From Actinacidiphila yanglinensis (GTDB lineage: Bacteria > Actinomycetota > Actinomycetes > Streptomycetales > Streptomycetaceae), in NCBI RefSeq assembly GCF_900107965.1, contig NZ_FNVU01000002.1:1-64000 (forward strand): 64,000 nucleotides of DNA, in the 5' to 3' direction. The notes under the pieces are model-generated. The model did no database searches. It saw only the letters and a list, made by a program, of their open reading frames with translations, and was not told where the DNA came from. The translations under genes and the position numbers were made by a program. Of this stretch, positions 35,240-45,771 are shown piece after piece (position 1 is the stretch's first letter; each line of letters opens with the position of its first letter).

Positions 35240-35782
35240 GTGCCGGACGACCCTGGACGTGACACGACGGGCGCCACGAGCGGCGACACGAGCGGCGCCC
35301 CCCTGGGCGTGCCCATCCAGCGCCTGCTGTTCGGCGGCGTGTACGGCACCGTGCTCGCCAGTTCCCTCGCGTCCGCCCTCGACGACGACAGCGGCCACCC
35401 CAATCCCGGCTACGACGCGCTGTGGATCCTGGTGGCCGCGGTGGCGGCCGCGGCGGCCCACGGCTACGCGCACGCCATCGCCCACTGGTCGGCAGGCGGC
35501 CGGAAGGCCACCGCCGAGACCGTCCGGTCGGTGCTGACCGAGTGGCCGCTGGTCGCCGCCGCGGTGCCGACGCTCTTCGTGCTCCTCGGCGCCTCCGCCC
35601 ACTGGTGGAGCGAGTCCGGCGGCATCAACGCCGTCCTCGTCGTCAACACCGCGGCGCTGTTCGGCTGGGGGCTGTGGGCGGCCCGCGCGGCCGGTCAGGA
35701 CTGGGCGGCCGCCTGCCGCGTGGGCGGGGTGGACGTGCTGCTCGGGCTGTTCATCGTGAGCGCGAACGCCCTGAGCCACTGA
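35240..35782 (+). CDS. Predicted integral membrane protein, unknown function
   Basis: 180 residues with about four helices after a soluble N-terminus (residues near 25-45, 58-85, 102-122, 130-165). A His-containing stretch (AAAHGYAHAIAHW) is notable in helix 2. GTG at 35240 with AAGGGCGGG before it; a longer start at 35204 is possible. No family recognised. It is convergent with the DUF4307 gene. Confidence 0.78.
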   Translation: MPDDPGRDTTGATSGDTSGAPLGVPIQRLLFGGVYGTVLASSLASALDDDSGHPNPGYDALWILVAAVAAAAAHGYAHAIAHWSAGGRKATAETVRSVLTEWPLVAAAVPTLFVLLGASAHWWSESGGINAVLVVNTAALFGWGLWAARAAGQDWAAACRVGGVDVLLGLFIVSANALSH

Positions 35783-35807
35783 CGGGCCCGGGCAACCGGG
35801 ACGCGGG

Positions 35808-36245
35808 TCAGCTCGTCGAGGACTTCGGGGCGTTCTGGCAGCCGACCAGCTCGCCGGTGGTGCCGCGGGACGTGGTGCGGAGGGTCACGACCGTGTCGAC
35901 CTCCTTGGCGTGCTCGGTGATGCGCACGTCCTTGCGGCCGACCTCGTTGTGGTCGGCGTCCTCGGAGCGGACGGTGCAGATCGCCACCGCGCCCGCGCCC
36001 TTGTGGACTTCGAGGTGGATCTCCAGCGACTGGTCCGAGACCGCCTTGAAGGCCACCACTTGGGCGCTGATCCTGCTCGGCTCCAGGGTGTGCCAGGCGA
36101 AGTAGCCGACGACGACCGCCAGGAGGCTGCCCAGGACGATCGCGAGCCGGCGCAGCGTACGGTCCGCGCGCGCGTCCGCGTCTGGGCCGCCGCCGTAGCG
36201 CCCCTGGGGCACCGGCTGCGTCGCGCCCGGCTGCACGGCCGTCAT
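35808..36245 (-). CDS. DUF4307 single-helix membrane protein
   Basis: 145 residues: Arg-rich cytoplasmic start, one helix (LAIVLGSLLAVVVGYFAWHTL, about 33-53), then a beta-rich exterior domain with two Cys (AICTVRSE and LVGCQNAP) likely to form a disulfide. DUF4307 proteins are commonly encoded beside mycothiol conjugate amidase in actinobacteria, as here, where mca is divergent. Function unknown. Confidence 0.9.
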   Translation of the reverse strand: MTAVQPGATQPVPQGRYGGGPDADARADRTLRRLAIVLGSLLAVVVGYFAWHTLEPSRISAQVVAFKAVSDQSLEIHLEVHKGAGAVAICTVRSEDADHNEVGRKDVRITEHAKEVDTVVTLRTTSRGTTGELVGCQNAPKSSTS

Positions 36246-36376
36246 GATCGTTCCTCCCGTTGGGGAACCGCGGAATTATTCGCCCCCGTCTCCCGTCACT
36301 ATAGGGAGGCATCCCCCGGGCACTTTTCAGGGGGCTCCAGCCTGTCGTGAAGACCGAGGACCTAAGGAAGCCAGCC

Positions 36377-37249
36377 TTGACCGATCAGCTTCGACTGATG
36401 GCCGTGCACGCCCACCCCGACGACGAGTCGAGCAAGGGTGCGGCCACCATGGCCAAGTACGTGTCAGAGGGGGTCGACGTGCTGGTGGCGACGTGCACCG
36501 GCGGCGAGCGCGGCTCCGTCCTCAACCCCAAGCTCCAGGGCGACGCCTACATCGAGGAGCACATCCACGAGGTCCGGGCCAGGGAGATGGACGAGGCGCG
36601 CCAGATCCTCGGGGTGAAGCAGGCGTGGCTCGGCTACGTCGACTCCGGCCTGCCCGAGGGCGACCCGCTGCCGCCGCTGCCCGAGGGCTGCTTCGGCCTG
36701 CAGGACGTGGACACCGCGGCCGGCACGCTCGTGAAGCTCATCCGCGAGTTCCGGCCGCACGTCATCACCACGTATGACGAGAACGGCGGTTACCCGCACC
36801 CCGATCACATCATGACCCACAAGATCTCGGTGGTGGCCTTCGAGGCGGCGGGGGATCCCGAGCGCTACCCCGAGGCGGGCGAGCCCTGGACCCCGCTGAA
36901 GCTCTACTACAACCAGGGCTTCAACAAGGCCCGCACCCTTGCCCTGCACGAGGCGCTGCTCGCCCGCGGCCTGGAATCCCCCTACGGCGACTGGATCAAG
37001 CGCTTCGAGGACTCCGACCGTCCCGAGCGCAACCTGACCACGCACGTGCCGTGCGGCGAGTTCTTCGAGATCCGCGACAAGGCACTGCTCGCGCACGCCA
37101 CCCAGATCGACCCCGACGGCGGGTGGTTCCGGGTGCCGATGGACATCCAGCGCGAGGTCTGGCCCACCGAGGACTACGAACTGGCCCGCTCCCGGGTGGA
37201 CGTCTCCCTGCCCGAGGACGGCCTGTTCGCCGGCGTTCGCGGGGCCTGA
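36377..37249 (+). CDS. mca: Mycothiol S-conjugate amidase
   Basis: 290 residues (M. tuberculosis Mca is 288). A zinc amidase that cuts mycothiol S-conjugates so that mercapturates can be exported and GlcN-inositol recycled: detoxification. Zinc motif AVHAHPDDESSKGA (H-x-H-P-D-D-E), TTYDENGGYPHPDHIMTH with the catalytic Asp/His, and GGERGSVLNPK. The TTG at 36377 is preferred because AAGGAAG lies at the right distance and it gives the usual start TDQLRLMAVHAHP; an in-frame GTG at 36347 has no ribosome site. Confidence 0.95.
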   Translation: MTDQLRLMAVHAHPDDESSKGAATMAKYVSEGVDVLVATCTGGERGSVLNPKLQGDAYIEEHIHEVRAREMDEARQILGVKQAWLGYVDSGLPEGDPLPPLPEGCFGLQDVDTAAGTLVKLIREFRPHVITTYDENGGYPHPDHIMTHKISVVAFEAAGDPERYPEAGEPWTPLKLYYNQGFNKARTLALHEALLARGLESPYGDWIKRFEDSDRPERNLTTHVPCGEFFEIRDKALLAHATQIDPDGGWFRVPMDIQREVWPTEDYELARSRVDVSLPEDGLFAGVRGA

Positions 37250-37287
37250 CCGCAGCGGCCCGCACGGCCTGAGCAACAATGGGGGGC

Positions 37288-37503
37288 GTGACTGACTACC
37301 ACGCCCTCCACCACCTCGTCCCGCTCGCCCAGGAGCTCGACGAGAACAAGGTGACTCCCGGGCTGCTCGGCTTCGTGGTCTTCGCCGTGATCGCGGTGGC
37401 GCTCTGGGCGCTGATGAAGAACATGGGCAAGCACATGAAGAAGATCGACTTCGAAGAGGAACCCCCGGAGGCCAAGCCCAAGGTCCCCGCCGCCCGCAAG
37501 TAG
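37288..37503 (+). CDS. Small single-helix membrane protein
   Basis: 71 residues: soluble start (TDYHALHHLVPLAQELDENK), one membrane helix (LLGFVVFAVIAVALWALM) and a Lys/Glu/Pro-rich cytoplasmic tail. Found directly downstream of mca in streptomycetes. The GTG at 37288 gives the common start; an in-frame ATG at 37279 is an alternative. Its role is unknown. Gap of 38 bases after mca, probably the same transcript. Confidence 0.82.
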   Translation: MTDYHALHHLVPLAQELDENKVTPGLLGFVVFAVIAVALWALMKNMGKHMKKIDFEEEPPEAKPKVPAARK

Positions 37504-37609
37504 CGCGGGGCAAGGAGCGCGGAGCCGCGCCCGCCCGCCCCGCACGGGGCGCAGGACCCTCAGGGCACAAGGGCGGGCCGGGGCACCCCGGAGGGCCGGG
37601 GCGCCCTCC

Positions 37610-40600
37610 CTACGTGGGGACCGCCATCACCATGCGGGCCGCCCTCTTCGGCGTCATGCCCAGGCGCCACGCGTCCCACGGCGAGCCGGGGACGATGGAG
37701 CCGCGGGCGAGCAGCAGGGTGTGCGCCTCGGCGTACTCGGTGAGGTCGGGATCGCGCTCGGGGTAGGGCTCCGCGAGCAGGGCCCGCAACTCCTCACGCG
37801 CCCGGGTGGCGCCGTCGGGTCCGGCCGGGTCCGGCGGCAGCAGCGGCAGCACCGTGGCCCGCAGGAAGACCGCCCAGTCCAGGCCGCGCCGGTCGCCGAG
37901 CGCGGTGAACAGCTCGCCCGCCTCGTCCAGCAGCGTCAGCGCCTCCAGCAGCCGCCCGTTGCCCGCGTCGATCACCGCCAGCTCCACGCAGGACCACGCC
38001 TCGCCGTGCTCCACCCCGATCCGCCGGAAGTCGTGCCGCGCGTCCTGCAGCAGCTGCCGGGCGAACCCGCTGTTGCGCAGGTTCCCGGTACGGGCCGCCC
38101 GCTGGTCGCGGGTCACCCGGGCGGAGTGGTGCCGCGCGCAGGCCAGCCCGTACACGTCCCGCATCCGGGAGAACATGCTGCGCGCACGCTCCAGGGTGCG
38201 CAGCGCCGCGTCGGTGTCCCCGCTCTCCTCCAGCGCGTGCCCGAGGTAGTACAGCGTCCACGCCTCGCCGCGGGCGTCCTCGCTGGTCCGGTGCCGCTGC
38301 ACCGCCTCGTCCAGGTCGCGGGCCGCCTCCCGGGCCTCGCCGCGCATCAACCGCGCCCGGGCCTGCTGGGTGAGCGTCCAGGCCGTGCCGCGCGAGTCCC
38401 GGGCCAGCGCGTACGACCGCCCGGCCGCGCGCAACTCCTCCTCGCCCGCGTCGAGCCGGCCCAGCCGCAGGTGGACCTGGCCGAGTTGGAGGTGCGCCCA
38501 CGCCTCGCCCTGCACGCTCTCGTTCTCCCGGTGCAGGGTGAGCGACTCCTCCAGCAGCGGGATCGCCTGCTCGACCCGGCCCATGTCGCGCAGCACCGCG
38601 GCGAGCGCGTGCAGCGTCCAGGCGCGGTCCTCCTCCAGCCCGGGCGCCGCCTGGATCTCGACCGCCTCGCGCAACCGCTGCTCGGCCTCCCGCAGGTTGC
38701 CCTGGTGGTGCAGGGTGATGCCGAGGCTGTCCAGGGCGCGGGCCGCGCCGGCCGGGTGCTCGGCCTCGAAGTACAGGTCCACCACCGCGCTGAGCGTGGA
38801 CTTGGAGCGGTCCAGCTCGCCGAGCTGGCGGGCCGCGATGCCGGTGCGCCACTGCACCGACCGCACCAGCACCGAGCGGTCGCCCTCCGTGCCCGAACGC
38901 AGCCCAGCGGCCTGCTGGGCCTGCGCCATCTCGCTGATCTCGCCCAGCCGGTAGAGGTCGCCGCGCAGCAGGCAGTAGTCGCACAGCGCGCCCAGCAGCG
39001 CCTGGACGGCGGACTGCTCGACACCCTGGGTGTCGCGCAGCGCGGCGGTGATGAAGGAGGACTCCTCGTCCAGCCAGCGCAGGGCGAGTTCGAGGGACGA
39101 GAAGCCGTGCTGCCCGAACCGGCCGGCCCGGGTCGAGGTCTTCCCCTCGACCAGCCGGATCACGGTGTTGGCCAGGTCCGCGTAGGAGCGGATCAGCCGC
39201 TCGTGGGCGGCGGCCCGCTCGACCGGGTCCTCCTCGTCGAGCAGCCGCTCCAGGGCGAAGGACCGGACCAGGTCGTGCGGCCGGTAGCGGCTGCCCCGGA
39301 CGTTCTCCAGCAGTCCGGCGCGCGCGAGTTCGGCCAGCCGGCGACCGGCCTCCTGCTCGTCGGTGGCCAGCAGCGCCGCCGCCGCGGCCGCCCCGAAGCT
39401 GGCCCGCCCGGCCAGCGCCAGCCGGCGCAGCAGCCGACGGCCCGGCTCGGGCTGGTCGTGGTAGCGCAGCGCGAGCACCCGGTCGACCGGATCGCGCGGC
39501 CCGAACACCTCGATGTCGGCGGCCAGTCCGGCCGCGCCGCCGTGCTCGGCGAGCCCGGAGGCCGAGATCCGCAGCGCGATGGGCAGGCCCCCGGTCAACT
39601 CGCGCAACCGCTCGGCCTGTTCGGGGGGCGCGGTGTCGGTGCCGGCCGCGTCGGCGATCTCGCCGAGCAGTTCGAAGGTGTCGTCGAGGTTCAACGGGCC
39701 GACCGGCAGGTGGTGCACCACCGCGCCGGGCAGGTCCAGGTCGAACGGCTCGGCCGCGGTGACCAGCACCAGGCTCTCGGAGCGCTCGGGCACCAGCGGC
39801 CGGACCTGCTCCGCGTCGGTCGCGTCGTCCAGCACGATCACCACCGGCACCCCGGTGAGGTGCTGCTGGTACTGCTCGGCCAGCCGGCGCAGGTGCTGCC
39901 CCTGGTCCTGCCGCTCGGGCCGCTCCCGGAACAGCAACTGGTCGCGGGGGGCGCCGAGCCGGTTGAGCAGGTGCAGCAGGCCGTCCCTGACCGGCAGCGG
40001 GGCGGCGCCCGCGCCGCGCAGGTCCACCACGCAGGCGCCCTTGAACTGGTCCTTCAACTCCCGTGCCGCACGCACCGCCAGAGCGCTGCGCCCGCTGCCC
40101 GCCGGACCGTGCAGGACCACGACGGTGGGCCGTACGGCAGTTGAGGCGCGGGCCTGGTGCACCCACTGGGCGATCCGGGCCAGGTGCCCGCGCCGCCCGG
40201 CGAACGGACCCTCGGCCTCAGGGAGTTGGGCGAAGGACTGCTCCATGACGGCCCGGGTACGGGCGGCCGCACTGCGGTCGCTGCTGCCGCGCCGCGCCGA
40301 CCCGACGGCGCCCTGCTGCGGTGCGGCCGCGGGTACGGGAGCGGGGGCGGGCGCCGGCGCGCTCCGGCGGGCGGGCGGGGGTGCTGCGGCGCGCGGCGGC
40401 TCCGCCGCGGCGGTCCGGTGGCCGGTGGCCGGGCCGGCCGATGCCGGGTCCTGCACGAACGGCCCTATCCCGCGCTGCTCCACCGCCGCGAGCCAGGCCG
40501 CCTTGGCCTGCGTGGCGCCGGCCGGCAGCGCCTGGTGGGCGCGAAGGGTGCGCGCGGCCGCGACGCAGAAGGTCGCCGCGCCCGTGACGACGCCGGTGAC

Positions 40601-40930
40601 CACCGCCGCGCCCGCCGACAGCCCGTGGCCCAGGTCGAGCCCGAAGGACACCACCGCGGCGACGATCGCCGCGAGCCCCGGCACCGCGCCGGGGGCGAGC
40701 GCGGACACGTTCGAGGCGGCCCGGCCCTCGTGCAGCGCCCTGCGGTAGGCGGTGTACTCCTCCGCCGCGGTGCCCGCCAGGTCGTCCAGCCGCTCCCGGC
40801 CGCGCGCCAGCAGCGCCCGCGTGTCGACGGGGGCACCCCCGCCGCTGCCCCGCTCGGCCACCGCGCGCCGCAGCAGCCGCTCCACTTCCGCCCGGTCCGC
40901 CGCCCGCAACGCGCTCCGCGACTCCGCCAC
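37610..40930 (-). CDS. Giant STAND NTPase with membrane helices and TPR repeats
   Basis: 1106 residues. Residues about 75-135 hold two hydrophobic segments (VPGLAAIVAAVVSFGLDLGHG and AAVVTGVVTGAATFCVAA); a Pro/Ala-rich linker follows (150-215). The NTPase has GPAGSGRSALAVRAARELK, where the usual Walker A Lys is Arg, Walker B VPVVIVLDDATDA and LTGGLPIALRISA (GLPL-type). A winged-helix segment (RYRPHDLVRSFALERLLDEE) leads into about eight TPR repeats (roughly 640-1060). GTG at 40930 follows GGGAGGG; ATG 40942 is an alternative. Relatives act as signal-coupled regulators; the partner is unknown. Convergent with the mca unit. Confidence 0.86.
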   Translation of the reverse strand: MAESRSALRAADRAEVERLLRRAVAERGSGGGAPVDTRALLARGRERLDDLAGTAAEEYTAYRRALHEGRAASNVSALAPGAVPGLAAIVAAVVSFGLDLGHGLSAGAAVVTGVVTGAATFCVAAARTLRAHQALPAGATQAKAAWLAAVEQRGIGPFVQDPASAGPATGHRTAAAEPPRAAAPPPARRSAPAPAPAPVPAAAPQQGAVGSARRGSSDRSAAARTRAVMEQSFAQLPEAEGPFAGRRGHLARIAQWVHQARASTAVRPTVVVLHGPAGSGRSALAVRAARELKDQFKGACVVDLRGAGAAPLPVRDGLLHLLNRLGAPRDQLLFRERPERQDQGQHLRRLAEQYQQHLTGVPVVIVLDDATDAEQVRPLVPERSESLVLVTAAEPFDLDLPGAVVHHLPVGPLNLDDTFELLGEIADAAGTDTAPPEQAERLRELTGGLPIALRISASGLAEHGGAAGLAADIEVFGPRDPVDRVLALRYHDQPEPGRRLLRRLALAGRASFGAAAAAALLATDEQEAGRRLAELARAGLLENVRGSRYRPHDLVRSFALERLLDEEDPVERAAAHERLIRSYADLANTVIRLVEGKTSTRAGRFGQHGFSSLELALRWLDEESSFITAALRDTQGVEQSAVQALLGALCDYCLLRGDLYRLGEISEMAQAQQAAGLRSGTEGDRSVLVRSVQWRTGIAARQLGELDRSKSTLSAVVDLYFEAEHPAGAARALDSLGITLHHQGNLREAEQRLREAVEIQAAPGLEEDRAWTLHALAAVLRDMGRVEQAIPLLEESLTLHRENESVQGEAWAHLQLGQVHLRLGRLDAGEEELRAAGRSYALARDSRGTAWTLTQQARARLMRGEAREAARDLDEAVQRHRTSEDARGEAWTLYYLGHALEESGDTDAALRTLERARSMFSRMRDVYGLACARHHSARVTRDQRAARTGNLRNSGFARQLLQDARHDFRRIGVEHGEAWSCVELAVIDAGNGRLLEALTLLDEAGELFTALGDRRGLDWAVFLRATVLPLLPPDPAGPDGATRAREELRALLAEPYPERDPDLTEYAEAHTLLLARGSIVPGSPWDAWRLGMTPKRAARMVMAVPT

Positions 40931-41077
40931 ATGCCCTCCCATCGCCGGACCCCCGTAAAGGACGACAGTCCACGGGTACTTGGAGGTTCCCGTGCCGGGC
41001 CCACCTCAACCCCCGTCCGGTGCTGCGCCGTTGACCAACGTCCGGAGCGGCCCCCGGCGTGCGGCGCCGCACCCGGG

Positions 41078-41542
41078 TCAGCCGTCCTGCGGCAGCCCGC
41101 CGACGACCACGCCCACCAGCGCCCCGCGCGGCACGTACCCCCACGTGCGCGAGTCCGTACTGGCGTCGGGGTTGTCACCGAGCAGCACCAGCATCCCCCT
41201 GGGCACCCGATCGCCCGGGCGGGCGCGGACCGCGGCCAGCACAGCGGCCGGTACGGGGTCGCCGCCGCGCGCGGCCAGCCGTTTCACCACCAGCGGCATC
41301 GGGGCCCGGCTCCCCGGGTGCCGCCGCGCCGAGGGCGCCCGGGCGGACTCCGGCAGCCGGAACACCACCGCGGCGCCCGGCGTGGCCCGCGCCAGGGGAG
41401 TCCGTACCACCAGGAGGCGGCGCCCCTGCGGATAGGTGGGGAGCATGCTCGCACCGGTGACGTGCACCACGAGGAGGAGCGCCCGCGTGGCGCCCACGAG
41501 GCCGAGCAGCACCGCGCCGACCGCGACCGGCAACCGTCTCAC
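41078..41542 (-). CDS. Short S26-family signal-peptidase-like protein
   Basis: 154 residues. One membrane helix (LPVAVGAVLLGLVGATRALLL) is followed by the catalytic Ser in GASMLPT and the catalytic Lys in PLVVKRLAARGGD; LLGDNPDASTDSRTWGYVPRGALVG is the C-terminal box. So both catalytic residues of a type I signal peptidase are present in a compact form. Start uncertain: GTG 41542 places the helix at the N-terminus as is usual, while an open frame to 41650 adds a Gly-rich stretch. No adjacent substrate gene is evident. Confidence 0.82.
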   Translation of the reverse strand: MRRLPVAVGAVLLGLVGATRALLLVVHVTGASMLPTYPQGRRLLVVRTPLARATPGAAVVFRLPESARAPSARRHPGSRAPMPLVVKRLAARGGDPVPAAVLAAVRARPGDRVPRGMLVLLGDNPDASTDSRTWGYVPRGALVGVVVGGLPQDG

Positions 41543-41770
41543 GACCCGACGCCCCCCTCTTCCGGCTCCCCCGGACCCTCCTCCGGGGCACGGCAGGCCC
41601 TCCGGTGCCGAGCCGAGGTGCGCCCCGCGCCCGTTCGGCGACCCTGGCACGCCACTTCGCGGCCGGTCAACGCGGCCGGGCGGAACGTCACTTGTCAGTT
41701 CGCGGCGCCGCGCCGGCCGCCCGCCCGCCGCCGCAGCAACGCCCGCTCGGCGTTGTTGCGGGGCAGGCCC

Positions 41771-41801
41771 GTGGCGCGCGCTCCCCGGCGGCGCGCGCCA
41801 C
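41771..41801 (-). terminator. Hairpin after the YciI gene
   Basis: GTGGCGCGCG (41771-41780) and CGCGCGCCAC (41792-41801), 10-bp perfect arms, 11-base loop, 15 bases downstream of the YciI stop on the minus strand. Confidence 0.65.
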
Positions 41802-41815
41802 AGCGGCGGGCCGCC

Positions 41816-42172
41816 CTACGCGGGCTCCTCGATCCGCCGGATCTCCGAGGTCATCTCCCACGCGTCGCCGTGCACCGACAGGAAGCGCGAGGCCCACTCC
41901 ACGGCCTCCTCCTGCGACGTCACCTGCACGATGCAGTAGCCGCCGACGATCTCCGTGGGCTCGGTGAAGGACCTGTCCAGCACGGTCTGCTTCCCGCCGG
42001 AGAGCCGCAGCACTGCGCCCTCCTCCAGCGGCCGCAGCCCCGCGGTGTCCAGCAGCACCCCGGCCTTCGCCATGTCGTCGACGAGCTTGCCCACCTCCGT
42101 CATCAGCTCCTCGCTCGGCCCCGCCGCGGGCGCCTTCGAGGGGTCCATCTTCACCAGCATCATGTAACGCAT
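41816..42172 (-). CDS. YciI-family protein
   Basis: 118 residues. Starts MRYMMLVKMDPSKAP, the usual start of the YCII/DGPF group, with LRPLEEGAVLRLSGGKQTVLDRSFTEPTEIVGGYCIVQVTSQEEAVEWASRF as the conserved ferredoxin-like core. Such proteins are often linked to ECF41-type sigma factors, but none adjoins this gene. Enzyme activity not established. ATG at 42172. Confidence 0.9.
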   Translation of the reverse strand: MRYMMLVKMDPSKAPAAGPSEELMTEVGKLVDDMAKAGVLLDTAGLRPLEEGAVLRLSGGKQTVLDRSFTEPTEIVGGYCIVQVTSQEEAVEWASRFLSVHGDAWEMTSEIRRIEEPA

Positions 42173-42291
42173 CGCGTCCCCTTTGTCGGTCCGGTCGCGG
42201 GACCTCCTCCCGCTCCCACCAGTGCGTCGGACCGGGGACCCGGGAATCGACACGACGGCCGAACTTTTTCCGGTGGTGGCCGCAGCCGCGT

Positions 42292-42847
42292 TCAGACCGC
42301 CCGGAGGTCGACCTCGACCGGAAACGGCGCGGCCGCCTTGATCACGCCGGTGCACACGTCACCCTCGCGGTAGCGGCCGAGCGCCGGGTCGAGGAGATAG
42401 GTGTACGCGATGCGGGCGGCGCTGGCGATCTGCTCGATCCGCCAGTACACGGGAATCCCGGCGCGGGCGTACTGGGCCGGCTTCACCGTGCGGTCGGTGG
42501 TCTCGGACCCGGGCGGGACGACCTCCACCACGAGGAGGACGTGCTCGGGGCGCATGGGCGCCGCGTCGATCCGGTCCGCCCGATACACCACGACGTCCGG
42601 GCGCCGGTTGGTGAGCGGCACGTCCTGGAGGCGTACGTCGAAGTCGGTGTCGGCGTTCCACTCGGGACCCGCTGCTTGCGTCGAGAGCGTTGGCGATGAT
42701 CCGGCAGAGCCGCTTGTGCCGCACGGAAACGGTCGGTCTCTTGACGACCGTCCCGTCCACGATCTCGATGCCGGCGCACCGCTCCTCCGACCAGGAGTCG
42801 TATTGCTCCGCGCTGATCTGCGGGTGCATCCACGTGGGCGCCACCAT
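42292..42847 (-). pseudogene. Uma2-family (PD-(D/E)xK-like) gene with one-base frameshift
   Basis: The N-terminal half reads MVAPTWMHPQISAEQYDSWS and then CAGIEIVDGTVVKRPTVSVRHKRL and IIANALDAS from ATG 42847. After about 42672 the meaningful frame shifts: AGPEWNADTDFDVRLQDVP, RRPDVVVYRAD, LVVEVVPPGSETTDRTVKPAQYARAGIPVYWRIE, to the TGA at 42292. The total span of 556 bases (3n+1) shows a single surplus base. Together the frames form a normal Uma2 protein of about 185 residues with the P-D-V...VEVVPPG nuclease-like core. The gene is broken, or the base is an assembly error. No mobile sequence is next to it. Confidence 0.86.
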
Positions 42848-43019
42848 CCCTGCGGTCCGCCTCCTTCGAGGGGTCTCGACAGTTCCGGCGCTGCCGGGAT
42901 CAGCCTACTGTCCGGCGCTGACGGGACGCCCTCTCCCGGAAGAGTGCCATCGCCCGGGTTGCACGACACCTCCACGCGCGCGGGCGCGGAGGGTCGCGGG
43001 GCCGTGAGAAAGTGGCCGG

Positions 43020-45056
<2,037 letters not shown>

Positions 45057-45132
45057 GCCCGCGTCGGGCCCTGGGCCGTGTCCGGTCGTGGGCCGCGTCG
45101 AGCCCGGGCCGGTCCCGCGCACCCCGGGCGGG

Positions 45133-45771
45133 CTACTCCTTCGGAAGGTCGAGGCCGCGGCGGAGGAGGCCCAGCGCGCGGTCGAGGAGCGCGACCAGGT
45201 CCTCGGAGCGGTCCTTCTCGACCCAGTACATCGTGGTCTCGTGCAGCGCGCCGAAGACCGCGGCGGTGAACACCCGCACCTCCAGGTCGTCCGCGGCCCG
45301 CCCGGTCCGGTCGGCGATGATGCCGCCGAGCAGCCGGCCGGTCGCGGAGAACGCCTCGTGCGCGCGGGCCCGGATCGCCGGCACGTCGCGCACGAGTTCC
45401 TCGCGCCGCACCATGTCCGCCCGCATCTCCGGGTCGGCCAGCATCCTGCCGAGCACCTGGTGCATGATCTGCCGGACCGACACCAGCGGGGGTTCGTCGA
45501 GCGGCCGGTCCCGCAGCACCTGCGCCATCTCGTCGTCGTACTCGTCCGTGAGGACGATGTCCTCCTTGGTGGGGAAGTAGCGGAAGACGGTGCTGGGCGA
45601 GACGTCCGCCTCCGCGGCGATCCGGTCGACCGGCGTCGCGTCGTACCCCTGCTCGGCGAAGAGCCGGTAGGCGGCCTTGCGGATGGCCTGGCGGGTCTGG
45701 ACCTTCTTGCGCTCCCGCAGGCTGCCCTGGGGCGAAGCGGAGGTGGGCGTACGTGGACACATGCCGCTCAT
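45133..45771 (-). CDS. TetR-family regulator, coupled to MFS exporter
   Basis: 212 residues. Helix-turn-helix: RQAIRKAAYRLFAEQGYDATPVDRIAAEADVSPSTVFRYFPTKEDIVL, about residues 25-70. The rest is a helical ligand domain. ATG at 45771 overlaps the TGA stop of the MFS gene (ATGA), so it is the second gene of the unit; an in-frame ATG at 45762 is an alternative. It most likely represses the exporter operon from the inverted-repeat site at 47457-47486. Confidence 0.92.
   Translation of the reverse strand: MSGMCPRTPTSASPQGSLRERKKVQTRQAIRKAAYRLFAEQGYDATPVDRIAAEADVSPSTVFRYFPTKEDIVLTDEYDDEMAQVLRDRPLDEPPLVSVRQIMHQVLGRMLADPEMRADMVRREELVRDVPAIRARAHEAFSATGRLLGGIIADRTGRAADDLEVRVFTAAVFGALHETTMYWVEKDRSEDLVALLDRALGLLRRGLDLPKE

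Noticed and set aside
37721..40144. 807-codon plus-strand frame opposite the giant STAND gene
   Set aside because: Antisense shadow; the minus frame has P-loop, winged helix and TPR repeats.
40157..42373. 738-codon plus-strand frame
   Set aside because: Arg/Ala/Pro-rich shadow across three real minus-strand genes.
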